64,000 bases of DNA from positions 1 through 64,000 of the forward strand of contig MHBH01000068.1 of assembly GCA_001804805.1 (NCBI GenBank), given 5' to 3'. Under the pieces are notes generated by a model, which saw nothing but the letters and a program-made list of their open reading frames with translations, had not been told where the DNA came from and searched no databases. Within the stretch, counting starts at the first letter, position 1, and every line of letters begins with the position of its first letter. Source of the DNA: Lentisphaerae bacterium GWF2_49_21. GTDB taxonomy: Bacteria; Verrucomicrobiota; Lentisphaeria; Victivallales; GWF2-50-93. This document shows positions 36,195 through 44,313 of the stretch, in pieces. Made by a program: the position numbers and the translations under genes.

Positions 36195-36785
36195 ATGAAT
36201 AAATTTATTGCATTGGACATAGGAAACGTGTGCCTAAAACTGAGATTCGAGAGGTGCTTCTACGCCCTCGGATGTGCTGGAGATGAAAGACATTCAGACC
36301 GGATACTCCGCCTTGCTGAAAGACTTGGAAGAGGAGAAATATCTGAATGCGAATGGATAAAATGCATGCATAGGGAAACAAGGGAACAATTTTCAGACAA
36401 GGAAATTCTTGAGAACTGGAATCTTATTCTCGGAGATGAAATTCCGGGGATGCATGAACTGTTGGGTGAAATGAGGGAGCTCGGATATGAGATCATATTC
36501 TTCTCCGATACCTCCAGCATACATATTTCACGTATCTTCGACTATCTGAAGCTGACCGATTGCGTTGCAGGAGGAATTTACAGCTATAAAGTCGGCGCTT
36601 CAAAACCTGAAAGAAAGATGTATGAGGCTTTCGAAATAAAATACGGTAGACCGTTTCTCTATTCCGACGATAGAGAGGAAAATATTGAAGCTGGCATAAG
36701 ATCAGGCTGGTTCAGCCATCTGTTCACTTCAGTTGATTTACTTAGAAAAACCTTTATGGAACGGCATGTTTCGTCCTTGATCTGA
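36195..36785 (+). CDS. HAD-superfamily hydrolase (subfamily IA, YihX-like)
   Basis: This 196-residue protein shows HAD motif I as FIALDIGNV (the D-x-G-N-V form seen in YihX-like sugar phosphatases), motif II as IIFFSDTSSIH, the Lys of motif III in KVGASKPERKMYEAF, and motif IV as YSDDREENIEAG. Length fits the subfamily. I prefer the ATG at 36195 over an upstream GTG at 36174, because residue 1 then directly precedes motif I. Likely a sugar- or nucleotide-phosphate phosphatase, 70 bases after the glycosidase gene. Confidence 0.8.
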   Translation: MNKFIALDIGNVCLKLRFERCFYALGCAGDERHSDRILRLAERLGRGEISECEWIKCMHRETREQFSDKEILENWNLILGDEIPGMHELLGEMRELGYEIIFFSDTSSIHISRIFDYLKLTDCVAGGIYSYKVGASKPERKMYEAFEIKYGRPFLYSDDREENIEAGIRSGWFSHLFTSVDLLRKTFMERHVSSLI

Positions 36786-36848
36786 ATTAGAAGCTATTAT
36801 AAGCTAGATTAAACATCGCATGCCTTTGAAGATTGCCGATAATTATAC

Positions 36849-36877
36849 TTGACATGTCTTATATAAGACCATATGTT
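36849..36877 (+). promoter_or_regulatory. Promoter with perfect palindromic operator GTCTTATATAAGAC
   Basis: TTGACA (36849-36854) and TATGTT (36872-36877) are 17 bases apart. A perfect 14-base palindrome, GTCTTATATAAGAC (36856-36869), fills the spacer. A one-mismatch copy lies at 20385 and a half-conserved copy at 39759 upstream of the GntR-family gene. The natural reading is that this regulator represses the 36901 operon and itself until an oligosaccharide is bound. Confidence 0.7.
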
Positions 36878-36900
36878 ATTTAAACAAACAAAGGACTGTC

Positions 36901-38958
36901 ATGAAAAACACATATGAATGGCTCAGGAGATCCAGGACTTTCCTGTATGACGCATACTGGCCTCCGTTCACTCCTGAATTAAAATACACTTCGGAAGACG
37001 GGATAGCTGTCGCAAAAAAGATGAACGCAAACGTGATCCGCTTCGGTTCAATAGGCAAGTGGGCACTCTATCCAAGCAAGATCATGCCATGCCATCCGAA
37101 TCTGAAGGGACAGGACCTTCTGGGCGGAACAATCGACTTGGCCCACAGGAACGGAATTAAGATTATCGTATATATCCCCGTCTCCCATGCCCTACCCACG
37201 GAAATCGTCTGGAAGAAGAAACCCGAATGGGCGTTCCTAGGCGACGGCGGAAAATTCGTCGAGTCGGTCAAACATTTCGGCGGACTCGAGATCGTCCCCA
37301 CATGCATGAACGGAAAATACCACGAGGCCATATTAGGCATCGTGAGGGAGATTGTCAACAATTACGATCCTGACGGCATCTATCTCGACGGTCCTTATCA
37401 GGGCTGGGCCCATCACAAGACGATCTGCCAGTGCAAGGCCTGCAAGGATCTCTATCTTTCCGAGACGGGGCTCAAGTTGCCTGTAAACAAAATGCCTGAC
37501 GGGAAATGCGTCATGAACACGCCTGAAGGCGGGAAATATCTTTCTTGGATAAATGAGAAGCTCGCAAATATTCTTTCTGAGATCAGGGATATCACGAAAT
37601 CGAGGAAGGACATTCCCCTGATAATCAACAGGACGGCGGTCAAGATCACAGGGCTGGACAACGAAAGGGCGATGATAAAGCTCATAGACGGATTCCTGAC
37701 GGAGACGGATGCCGGTGGAATCGAGGGATTCAGCTACGGAGCTGTTCAAGAGAAGATCGTCTGGAACTACACGACACAGCACAGGTGGTGGCCGAGGCTA
37801 AGTTCGATAAGGCTCGAGAAGGAAAGCGCGCTTGAGGCGTACCGAACCATGTCCATGTGCGCCACGCCGATTGTCGCATATGCCGGAAGGTATTTCTACG
37901 AAAGCGAAAATTCTAATTACATGAAATCAGCTTTGTCCAGGATGAAATCTTTGGAAGAATTTTCACGGGGCTCCTCCCCGGCGAAATTCTCAGCCGTCCT
38001 TTTCCCCGGAGGAAAAGCCCAGGCGACTGTCGACTTCCATGCCCTGATGAAGATCAATCCCGATGCATATGAAATATATAAGTGTCTTCATGCGAATGGA
38101 ATCCCTGCGATGGTCCTTCCGGACTACATGATGGACGACAAGTCATTCGCCTCCTCATTCAAGATCATATGTGTTCCATCCTCACTCAAGATAAGCGGAA
38201 AGCTGTCGTTGCAGTTTAAGGAATTCGTTGAAGAAGGCGGAACTCTCCTTGTTTCCGGAAGCCGCAATACTGGAACCAGAGACAGGGAATCAAAGATAGA
38301 AGCTCTTCTTGGAATTGAAGTCCTGAAAGGGAAATGCGAGGAACGCAGGCTCATGGAGGAGCTGAGGTGGCTGGACAAGGCATATGAATTCTATATCAAG
38401 GCGTCAGACAGGGTGAAAGGTTTCAAATATGCTAAAACATTAATGCCTCAGTGCGACTTCATTCCCTTCAAACCTATGATAGGGAGCGAAATCGCGGCAC
38501 ATACGGTCTGCTGGCCGAAGGGCGAGAAGAGATTCCCGGCAGTCGTTGTCAGAAAAACCGGCAAGGGACAGTCCATATATTTCAATTCTCCTGTCGAAGA
38601 TCTGCTTTCCATCTACGGACAGATCGAGATCAAAGAATTTTTAAGCCTGCTGCTGAAAAAATATGTTGGGAGGAAATTGCCTTTTGAAATTAATTCACCT
38701 CGTCCTCTATCTGTGTCAATCGCAGAAAAGGAAGGGATGAAGATACTGCATGTTCTCAATGAGGAGAACTTCGGCGCTGAAACGGAGTTTTCACTCGTCG
38801 TGGGGATTCCGTCAGGTTCTAAGATCATATCCGCTAAATGCCTTATTGGCGGGAAGTCTGCAAAGTTCACAACCGTGAAGAACGGAATTCAGCTCAAGGA
38901 GTTAAAGATTTCGGATTACGAATGCATAGTCTTAAAATTATCGAAGCTAATTTTATAA
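36901..38958 (+). CDS. Putative TIM-barrel glycosidase (GH29-like / GHL type) with gatase-like domain
   Basis: This 685-residue cytoplasmic protein has an N-terminal barrel with DAYWPPFTPELKYTSEDGIA, IDLAHRNGIKIIVYIPVSHA and YDPDGIYLDGPYQGW. The Asp near residue 164 is placed like the nucleophile of alpha-L-fucosidase-type barrels. A following cysteine cluster, CQCKACKDLY, is common in this uncharacterised group. Residues about 375-480 form a gatase-like beta-galactosidase trimerisation-type domain (LQFKEFVEEGGTLLVSG). A C-terminal beta-sandwich closes the chain. Transcribed from the operator-containing promoter at 36849. Substrate unknown; a GH29-like exo-activity is the best guess. Confidence 0.65.
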   Translation: MKNTYEWLRRSRTFLYDAYWPPFTPELKYTSEDGIAVAKKMNANVIRFGSIGKWALYPSKIMPCHPNLKGQDLLGGTIDLAHRNGIKIIVYIPVSHALPTEIVWKKKPEWAFLGDGGKFVESVKHFGGLEIVPTCMNGKYHEAILGIVREIVNNYDPDGIYLDGPYQGWAHHKTICQCKACKDLYLSETGLKLPVNKMPDGKCVMNTPEGGKYLSWINEKLANILSEIRDITKSRKDIPLIINRTAVKITGLDNERAMIKLIDGFLTETDAGGIEGFSYGAVQEKIVWNYTTQHRWWPRLSSIRLEKESALEAYRTMSMCATPIVAYAGRYFYESENSNYMKSALSRMKSLEEFSRGSSPAKFSAVLFPGGKAQATVDFHALMKINPDAYEIYKCLHANGIPAMVLPDYMMDDKSFASSFKIICVPSSLKISGKLSLQFKEFVEEGGTLLVSGSRNTGTRDRESKIEALLGIEVLKGKCEERRLMEELRWLDKAYEFYIKASDRVKGFKYAKTLMPQCDFIPFKPMIGSEIAAHTVCWPKGEKRFPAVVVRKTGKGQSIYFNSPVEDLLSIYGQIEIKEFLSLLLKKYVGRKLPFEINSPRPLSVSIAEKEGMKILHVLNEENFGAETEFSLVVGIPSGSKIISAKCLIGGKSAKFTTVKNGIQLKELKISDYECIVLKLSKLIL

Positions 38959-38973
38959 AACAGGAGATATGCG

Positions 38974-39738
38974 ATGGGTTGTTTAAAAGGGAAAAAGGCT
39001 CTGGTAACAGGAGCGGAACAGGGCATAGGACAGGCTGTGGCGAGAGCTCTTGCCGAAAGAGGATGCGATGTGGCGATACATTATTATGCAAGCAAGGAGC
39101 TTGCCGAGGAAAATGCTAAGTTCGCAAAATCAAAGGGTGTCACGGCGGATGTCTTCCATGCCGACCTAACGAAGGAGCAGGACGCAAAGGATCTGGTGGC
39201 GGCAGCGGCGAAATTCCTCGGTGGAATTGACATTCTCGTGAACAATGTCGGCGATCTGGTTAAGAGGAAATACCTTAATGAGATTGATCTTGATTTCTGG
39301 AAGAAGGTATACGACATCAACGTAACCTCAGCCATGATGGTGACCCGCGAATCACTCCCTTATCTCGAGAAGAATCAGGATGGCGCCAGCATCATCAATC
39401 TGGCTTCCCTGGCCGGCAGGAAAGGCGGTCATCCCGGATCCCTCGTATATTCGACATGCAAAGGTGCGGTACTCACCTGGACAAAGGCTCTTTCCAACGA
39501 GCTTGCGCCTAAGGGTATCCGGGTGAATGCAGTCGCGCCTGGGCTGATCCTAGGCACACGATTCCACGCCACGCACACGTCAAAGGAATCGGCCGACGAG
39601 ACCATCAGGGGAATTCCACTTGGCAGAGCGGGTACTCCTGAAGATGTCGCAAGGACAATAGTATTCCTGGCTTCGGAATACGACGGATTCATAACTGGTG
39701 CGACCATAGATATCAACGGTGGAATTTACTGCATATGA
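38974..39738 (+). CDS. Short-chain dehydrogenase/reductase (SDR)
   Basis: This 254-residue classical SDR has nucleotide-binding VTGAEQGIGQAVARALAERG, NNVGDLVKR (the NNAG position), catalytic Ser in INLASLAGRKGG, and Tyr-x-x-x-Lys in LVYSTCKGAVLTW. It ends EYDGFITGATIDINGG. AGGAG lies 10 bases before the ATG, and the gene begins 15 bases after the glycosidase. In this setting it probably oxidises or epimerises a released sugar (for example fucose or uronate catabolism) rather than serving fatty-acid synthesis; that is inference. Confidence 0.88.
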   Translation: MGCLKGKKALVTGAEQGIGQAVARALAERGCDVAIHYYASKELAEENAKFAKSKGVTADVFHADLTKEQDAKDLVAAAAKFLGGIDILVNNVGDLVKRKYLNEIDLDFWKKVYDINVTSAMMVTRESLPYLEKNQDGASIINLASLAGRKGGHPGSLVYSTCKGAVLTWTKALSNELAPKGIRVNAVAPGLILGTRFHATHTSKESADETIRGIPLGRAGTPEDVARTIVFLASEYDGFITGATIDINGGIYCI

Positions 39739-39742
39739 TTTT

Positions 39743-39772
39743 TTGATTTGTAATTTCACAAATATATAAGAC
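39743..39772 (+). promoter_or_regulatory. Probable regulator promoter with half-palindromic operator
   Basis: TTGATT (39743-39748), 16 bases, TATAAG (39765-39770). The right half TATATAAGAC (39763-39772) is identical to the operators at 20385 and 36856, while the left half is CAAA instead of GTCT. This suggests weaker autoregulation of the GntR-type gene that follows. Confidence 0.5.
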
Positions 39773-39797
39773 TGTATACCTCTAAAATGAGGTGACT

Positions 39798-40889
39798 ATG
39801 AAAAACTTTGCCAAAATCGATAAGAATCTTCCGGTTCCGATCTATTATCAGATCAGAGAGGAAATACTGGAAAAAATCAAGTCAGGGAGGCTCGAACCAA
39901 AAACCAAGCTTCCTTCAGAGCTTGAACTCGCGAACGCCAACGGCGTTAGTCCAATGACAGTCAGGCATGCATACACTTGCCTTGTAAACGACGGTTACCT
40001 CTACCGTCGCCACGGGAAAGGCACTTTTGTAAGCGAATCTCCCAGGAAGGAAACACCGGTAGAGGAAGAGAAAAGCTCCACCGACATAGGATTGCTCTAC
40101 AGTAAATACTCGAGTGCCCTTTCATTTTACACGCAGATGCTGCTCGGGATAGAAAGCGCATGTATGAAGTATTCATACCATTTCCACATGATCGCCACAA
40201 ATGACAAAGGCATCAACAGCAGGGAGAACTTCATAATTTCCACACTGTTTTCAACAAGGCAGTTTGACGGGCTCATTGCGGCCGGGCCTCTCAAGGAAAA
40301 CGATATCCAAACGATAAGGAGTTTCGGGATGCCGCTGGTACTAGTCGATCACGACTACATTAACGACGAAGTGGTGACAGTCGTCACCGAGGATGAGAAA
40401 TTAGTGGAGATTTCCTTCAGGAAACTCCTGCAGGAAGGTAAAAAAAGGATTGCCATCCTAGGCGGGCCTCTCAGCGCAAATCCTGAAAAACTGCCGAGAC
40501 GCGGCGACAAACTCCTGAAATCCTATAAGCTATCCCTGCTGAAGGCCGGCCTGGCGTTCAGGAAGGATTATGCGAGGGCATGTGAGAATGACGAGGAATC
40601 CGGATATAAGGAAGCACGAGATCTCCTGAATATGCCTGATAGACCAGATGCAATAATAGTCAACGGCGACGTGCTTGCTAAATCCGTACTTCGTGCGGCT
40701 GAAAAATGCAGGATCAAGGTGCCAGAGGATGTTGAAATCGTAAATTATGGAGATTCGGAAGACTCGCCTTGCTGTCTCTTGAGCAAACCGCTTTTCGAAA
40801 TGGGAGAGACGGCAGTAGAGCTTCTGAAAAAAATGATAAATGATGACAAGATAAGAAAGCTGAGGAACGTTGTTCCCCTGAAAGGATAA
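39798..40889 (+). CDS. GntR/LacI-type (AraR-like) sugar-responsive transcriptional regulator
   Basis: This 363-residue protein has a GntR winged helix at about 10-75 (VPIYYQIREEILEKIKSGRL, KLPSELELANANGVSPMTVR, YLYRRHGKGTFV). A periplasmic-binding-protein/LacI-like sensor fills about 95-360 (LIAAGPLKENDIQTIRSFGM, VTVVTEDEKLVEISFRKLL, DAIIVNGDVLAKSVLRAA). The ATG at 39798 follows GAGGTGA; a GTG at 39792 sits inside that site. It probably binds the GTCTTATATAAGAC-type palindromes and releases on a sugar ligand. Its C-terminus is nearly identical to the scar at 15172. Confidence 0.88.
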   Translation: MKNFAKIDKNLPVPIYYQIREEILEKIKSGRLEPKTKLPSELELANANGVSPMTVRHAYTCLVNDGYLYRRHGKGTFVSESPRKETPVEEEKSSTDIGLLYSKYSSALSFYTQMLLGIESACMKYSYHFHMIATNDKGINSRENFIISTLFSTRQFDGLIAAGPLKENDIQTIRSFGMPLVLVDHDYINDEVVTVVTEDEKLVEISFRKLLQEGKKRIAILGGPLSANPEKLPRRGDKLLKSYKLSLLKAGLAFRKDYARACENDEESGYKEARDLLNMPDRPDAIIVNGDVLAKSVLRAAEKCRIKVPEDVEIVNYGDSEDSPCCLLSKPLFEMGETAVELLKKMINDDKIRKLRNVVPLKG

Positions 40890-40894
40890 GTTTC

Positions 40895-40990
40895 GTGATT
40901 AAGAATACTAAGGGATCCCTGTGTCTGTCCAACGGCCTGGTGGATGCGATACTCAGTAGCAACGGACACGTCAGTTTCGATGAAAATTGA
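40895..40990 (+). pseudogene. N-terminal scar of a GH36-type alpha-galactosidase
   Basis: From GTG 40895 the frame reads MIKNTKGSLCLSNGLVDAIL then SSNGHVSFDEN and stop. It resembles the start of the intact GH36 protein at 17246 (NSLKLSNGLVEAVFSIDRC). Only about 31 codons remain; the next gene starts inside its end. Together with the regulator scar at 15172, this shows that two related regulator-lyase/GH36 operons were rearranged. Confidence 0.6.
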
Positions 40991-41606
40991 TAAACTAATT
41001 GCTGAAAATAAATATACGGTCTGGCTGGCGCTTGGCGACAGCATCACCGAGTATAACCACTGCGCAGAGGGGTATGCGAACTATCTACAGCACTTCGACA
41101 ATCATCTTAGGCTGAAGTTCGGGAAAAGCAGATTTATGATTGCGAATTCCGCAGTCGGTGGCAGCAACTTAACGAAAGATCTCGAATTTGCGCTGGACCA
41201 GATAGAAAGGTTCAATCCTGGTTTTGTTACTGCGATGTACGGCATGAACGATTCAAGCAATGGCGAAAAAGGGCTCGTAGATTTCAAAACTAGCCTGAAT
41301 TCGCTCTGCGCATTCCTAAAGAAGAGGAAGATCCCCTCGGTCATCCTGACACAGAACCCCATCGACTTCGGATGCGCAATCCAGTGCATCCAGTCGCGAA
41401 AGGATTTCCCCCTATACGAGAAGGCCATTGCCGAGACCGTAAAGAAGGCTGGCATTGAATGCATAGACATATATTCCATCTGGAAGAAGGAGATCCTCGA
41501 CGTGAATCCGAACGAGCATTTTAAGCTGCTTCATGACGGTATCCATCCTAACCACAAGGGACATGAGTACATTTTCAACATAATGAAAAGGACAATGCTG
41601 AGATGA
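40980..41606 (+). CDS. SGNH/GDSL-family esterase
   Basis: This 208-residue cytoplasmic protein carries all four blocks: ALGDSITEYNH (Ser about 20), NSAVGGSNL, YGMNDSSNGEKG (Asn) and LLHDGIHPNHKGHEYI (Asp and His dyad). Size is typical of single-domain carbohydrate esterases. I start it at ATG 40980 (MKIDKLIAENKYTVWLALGD); its first bases overlap the GH36 scar. It ends overlapping the nitrilase-family gene by 4 bases (ATGA). Likely removes acetyl groups from imported sugars. Confidence 0.85.
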   Translation: MKIDKLIAENKYTVWLALGDSITEYNHCAEGYANYLQHFDNHLRLKFGKSRFMIANSAVGGSNLTKDLEFALDQIERFNPGFVTAMYGMNDSSNGEKGLVDFKTSLNSLCAFLKKRKIPSVILTQNPIDFGCAIQCIQSRKDFPLYEKAIAETVKKAGIECIDIYSIWKKEILDVNPNEHFKLLHDGIHPNHKGHEYIFNIMKRTMLR

Positions 41607-42898
41607 TAAACAGAGCAAGATGGCAGTCGTCACACCCAAACAATGTGGCAGTTCCTGTTTTCAAGGATAATTCCACTGCGGGCAGGACATCCCTGTCTAC
41701 GGAACTGAAATCCCCGGACAGCGCTGGTTTATGGACTGCTGATTTCGCAATTGAAGCAGGAGCCTCATACCGAATAATGGCTGAGGCGCATGTTACAGAC
41801 TCATCGGATGTCTTCAATGACGCTGGTGTCGTCGTCACCTGGAAAAAGACAGTGGCTTTGGAAACCCAGATACAGCGTGAATACATTGATCCGGAGATCT
41901 CCGGCGGCAAGCTGATACTTTTCTCGTCGGTTCTGACAGCTCCTGAAAATGCGAAATTCGCAGAGATCAGACTCTTCGTAAAATGGCGGAAGATGAAGGT
42001 TGAATGGAGGAATATCGGTATCAAGAAGGTGAAGGCCCAGGCACCAAGGCCGGTAAGAATTGTGACAACAAAGGTGATTCCGGCAAATTCCCCTTCGACA
42101 GTTGAGGAGAATATCCGGCAAGCAGGCGCACTGCTTGAAAGAATAAGGAAAGAAGTAAAAAATCCGGATCTGATTTTGTTTCCTGAGAACATGCTTGACC
42201 GCTGTGTGCGCAGCCCGCTTGAGGAAAAAGGCGAGACCATTCCCGGAGCTTTTACAAAATATCTTTCAGCATGGGCCCGAAGACTGAACTGCAATATTGC
42301 AACGACAATCCATGAGAAGGCAAAGGGACGCTATCACAATACCGCCTTCATACTTGACAGGAAGGGGCGGATTGCCGGTAAATACAGGAAGGTGCATCTT
42401 ACACTCTCTGAAATGGAGACTGGAATACTTCCGGGGAACGAATTCACTGTTTTCGATCTGGATTTCGGTAAGGTCGGATTCACTACCTGCTGGGACAACT
42501 GGTTCTGTGAATCTTCGAGGATATTAAGGTTGAAAGGTGCGGAAATGATATTGTTCCCTCTTGCAGGTGATGGAGACTTCAATCATCTTGAGCATATGTG
42601 GCCAACAAGGGCGATGGACAATGGACTTCCGCTGGTCGTGTCAGTATGGCAGGGTGATCCGAAGAGACCGGTGCCATCGAGGATTTATGACGGTACAGGG
42701 AAAATCCTTGCTGAGACTACAGAAAGTCTAGGTTACGCAGAAGCTCTCGTAGATCTGAACAAAAAACACAGGACCTATTGGCTTTCAGTTGGACCGTCTC
42801 TGGGAGAAGGAAGGAGCCTGTATGTCAGGGAAAGAAGACCAGAGATTTACGTAAAAAATATGAAAGACTGGGCAGGGACACATGGTGACCTCCAATAA
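41603..42898 (+). CDS. Carbon-nitrogen hydrolase with N-terminal beta-sandwich
   Basis: This 431-residue protein has two parts. Residues about 1-145 form a beta-sandwich of carbohydrate-binding look (SYRIMAEAHVTDSSDVFNDA, FAEIRLFVKWRKMKVEW). From about 150 comes a nitrilase-superfamily domain with Glu in LILFPENMLDR, Lys in GKYRKVHLTLSE and Cys in VGFTTCWDNWFCES. Most family members lack the extra domain. Translation is coupled to the SGNH esterase by ATGA overlap. The combination of deacylase and amidase suggests processing of an N-acylated or amidated sugar. Confidence 0.82.
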   Translation: MINRARWQSSHPNNVAVPVFKDNSTAGRTSLSTELKSPDSAGLWTADFAIEAGASYRIMAEAHVTDSSDVFNDAGVVVTWKKTVALETQIQREYIDPEISGGKLILFSSVLTAPENAKFAEIRLFVKWRKMKVEWRNIGIKKVKAQAPRPVRIVTTKVIPANSPSTVEENIRQAGALLERIRKEVKNPDLILFPENMLDRCVRSPLEEKGETIPGAFTKYLSAWARRLNCNIATTIHEKAKGRYHNTAFILDRKGRIAGKYRKVHLTLSEMETGILPGNEFTVFDLDFGKVGFTTCWDNWFCESSRILRLKGAEMILFPLAGDGDFNHLEHMWPTRAMDNGLPLVVSVWQGDPKRPVPSRIYDGTGKILAETTESLGYAEALVDLNKKHRTYWLSVGPSLGEGRSLYVRERRPEIYVKNMKDWAGTHGDLQ

Positions 42899-43030
42899 AT
42901 AGCAAAGTATCATAAAGGTACCGCACATGGCAAGCGGATATTGATCTTGCGATCATTGTGTTCAAATAGTTTATAATAGATTTCGAAATTTAGTCCAGGG
43001 GATTTTAATAATAAATATGAGGCATATAAT

Positions 43031-44272
43031 ATGAAAATATTGATTGCTGATTCATTCGAATCAAACGGGGTTGAACTTCTGAAAAAAGTGTTTGGCCCGC
43101 TCAATGTCGTGCAAGAATCTTCCCTCAAGGGGGATTCTCTGCGCGATGCAGTTTCAAAATACGATGTAATCGTGGTCCGCAGCAACAAGTTGACCAAGGA
43201 TATCATTTATGCGGCAAGCAATGTGAAGTTGATTGTGCGTTCCGGAGCTGGAGTGGACAATATTGATGTCGTAGCTGCCAGCGAACACGGAATCTATGTC
43301 TCAAATTGTCCCGGGAAGAATGCGGATGCAGTTGCAGAATTGACCATTGGGCTGATGATTGCCCTTGACCGGCGTATTGTAGAGAATGTTGTCGACCTGC
43401 GGGCCGGCGTCTGGAACAAGAAGGAATATTCGAAGGCGGACGGCCTTGCCGGCAAGACGATTGGAATTGCCGGATTCGGATCTATCGGACGTGCAGTTGC
43501 TGAACGAGCAAAGGGAATGAAGATGAAAGTGGTTGCGTGGTCGCGGTCCCTCACTCCAGAAGATGCGAAGGCGGCTGGAGTGGAATTTGCCCCCGACCTG
43601 GTTTCGCTTGCAAGGAGTTCAGATGTCTTGAGCCTGCACATCGCAGGCTCCTCAGGAACATCAAATATTATCAACAAGGAAGTCCTTTCGGCTCTCCCGG
43701 GAAATGCGATTCTGATAAATACGGCTCGGGCGGGCATTCTTGACCATGTCGCCCTTCGTGAAGCGGTTGCGCAGAAAAAACTCCGCGTTGCCCTTGATGT
43801 ATATCCCAATGAGCCAGGTTCAAACGACAAGCAATTCAATGATGAAATAATTTTCTTGCCGGGACTGCTTGGAACTCATCATATCGGGGCTTCAACGGAT
43901 CAGGCCCAGAGAGCTATTGCCGAAGAGGCAGTGAGGATAATCATTGAATTCAAAGAGACCGGAAACGTGCTCAACTGCGTGAACTTGTGCAAGAAATCGC
44001 CGGCGGTAGCGGATCTGATTGTAAGGCATTATGATCGTGTTGGCGTTTTGGCTGATGTCCTGACTGCGCTCAAACAGGCCAATATAAACGTCCAGGACAT
44101 GTCCAATATAATTTTTGAGGGTACAAAGGCGGCTTGTGCGCATCTTCACTTGGATACCTTCCCAGACGAGGTTCTCCTTAAGAGGATAAAGGAGTCGAAC
44201 ATATCAATCATCCAAGTCGAATCAATAATACTAAATCAAAAACAGGAATTATCAGCAAGTCCAAATGTTTAA
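43031..44272 (+). CDS. serA: D-3-phosphoglycerate dehydrogenase
   Basis: This 413-residue protein has the 2-hydroxyacid dehydrogenase fold: SGAGVDNIDVVAASEHGIYV, the Rossmann motif GIAGFGSIGRAVAERA, NTARAGILDHVALREAV with the catalytic Arg nearby, DVYPNEP, and GTHHIGASTDQAQ with the catalytic His. A C-terminal ACT domain (about 335-405, HYDRVGVLADVLTALKQANI) points to serine feedback control. It makes 3-phosphohydroxypyruvate, the first step of serine synthesis. It sits directly upstream of the glycine cleavage genes in the same direction, linking serine, glycine and one-carbon supply. Confidence 0.92.
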   Translation: MKILIADSFESNGVELLKKVFGPLNVVQESSLKGDSLRDAVSKYDVIVVRSNKLTKDIIYAASNVKLIVRSGAGVDNIDVVAASEHGIYVSNCPGKNADAVAELTIGLMIALDRRIVENVVDLRAGVWNKKEYSKADGLAGKTIGIAGFGSIGRAVAERAKGMKMKVVAWSRSLTPEDAKAAGVEFAPDLVSLARSSDVLSLHIAGSSGTSNIINKEVLSALPGNAILINTARAGILDHVALREAVAQKKLRVALDVYPNEPGSNDKQFNDEIIFLPGLLGTHHIGASTDQAQRAIAEEAVRIIIEFKETGNVLNCVNLCKKSPAVADLIVRHYDRVGVLADVLTALKQANINVQDMSNIIFEGTKAACAHLHLDTFPDEVLLKRIKESNISIIQVESIILNQKQELSASPNV

Positions 44273-44313
44273 ACATATGACTGTGCGTAAAAAAAATTAG
44301 AATTGAGGAAACA

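Noticed and set aside
42899-43030. Glycine riboswitch before serA-gcvT
   Set aside because: The 132-base leader lacks the conserved aptamer core; only an ordinary promoter-like TATAAT stretch near 42975 is seen.
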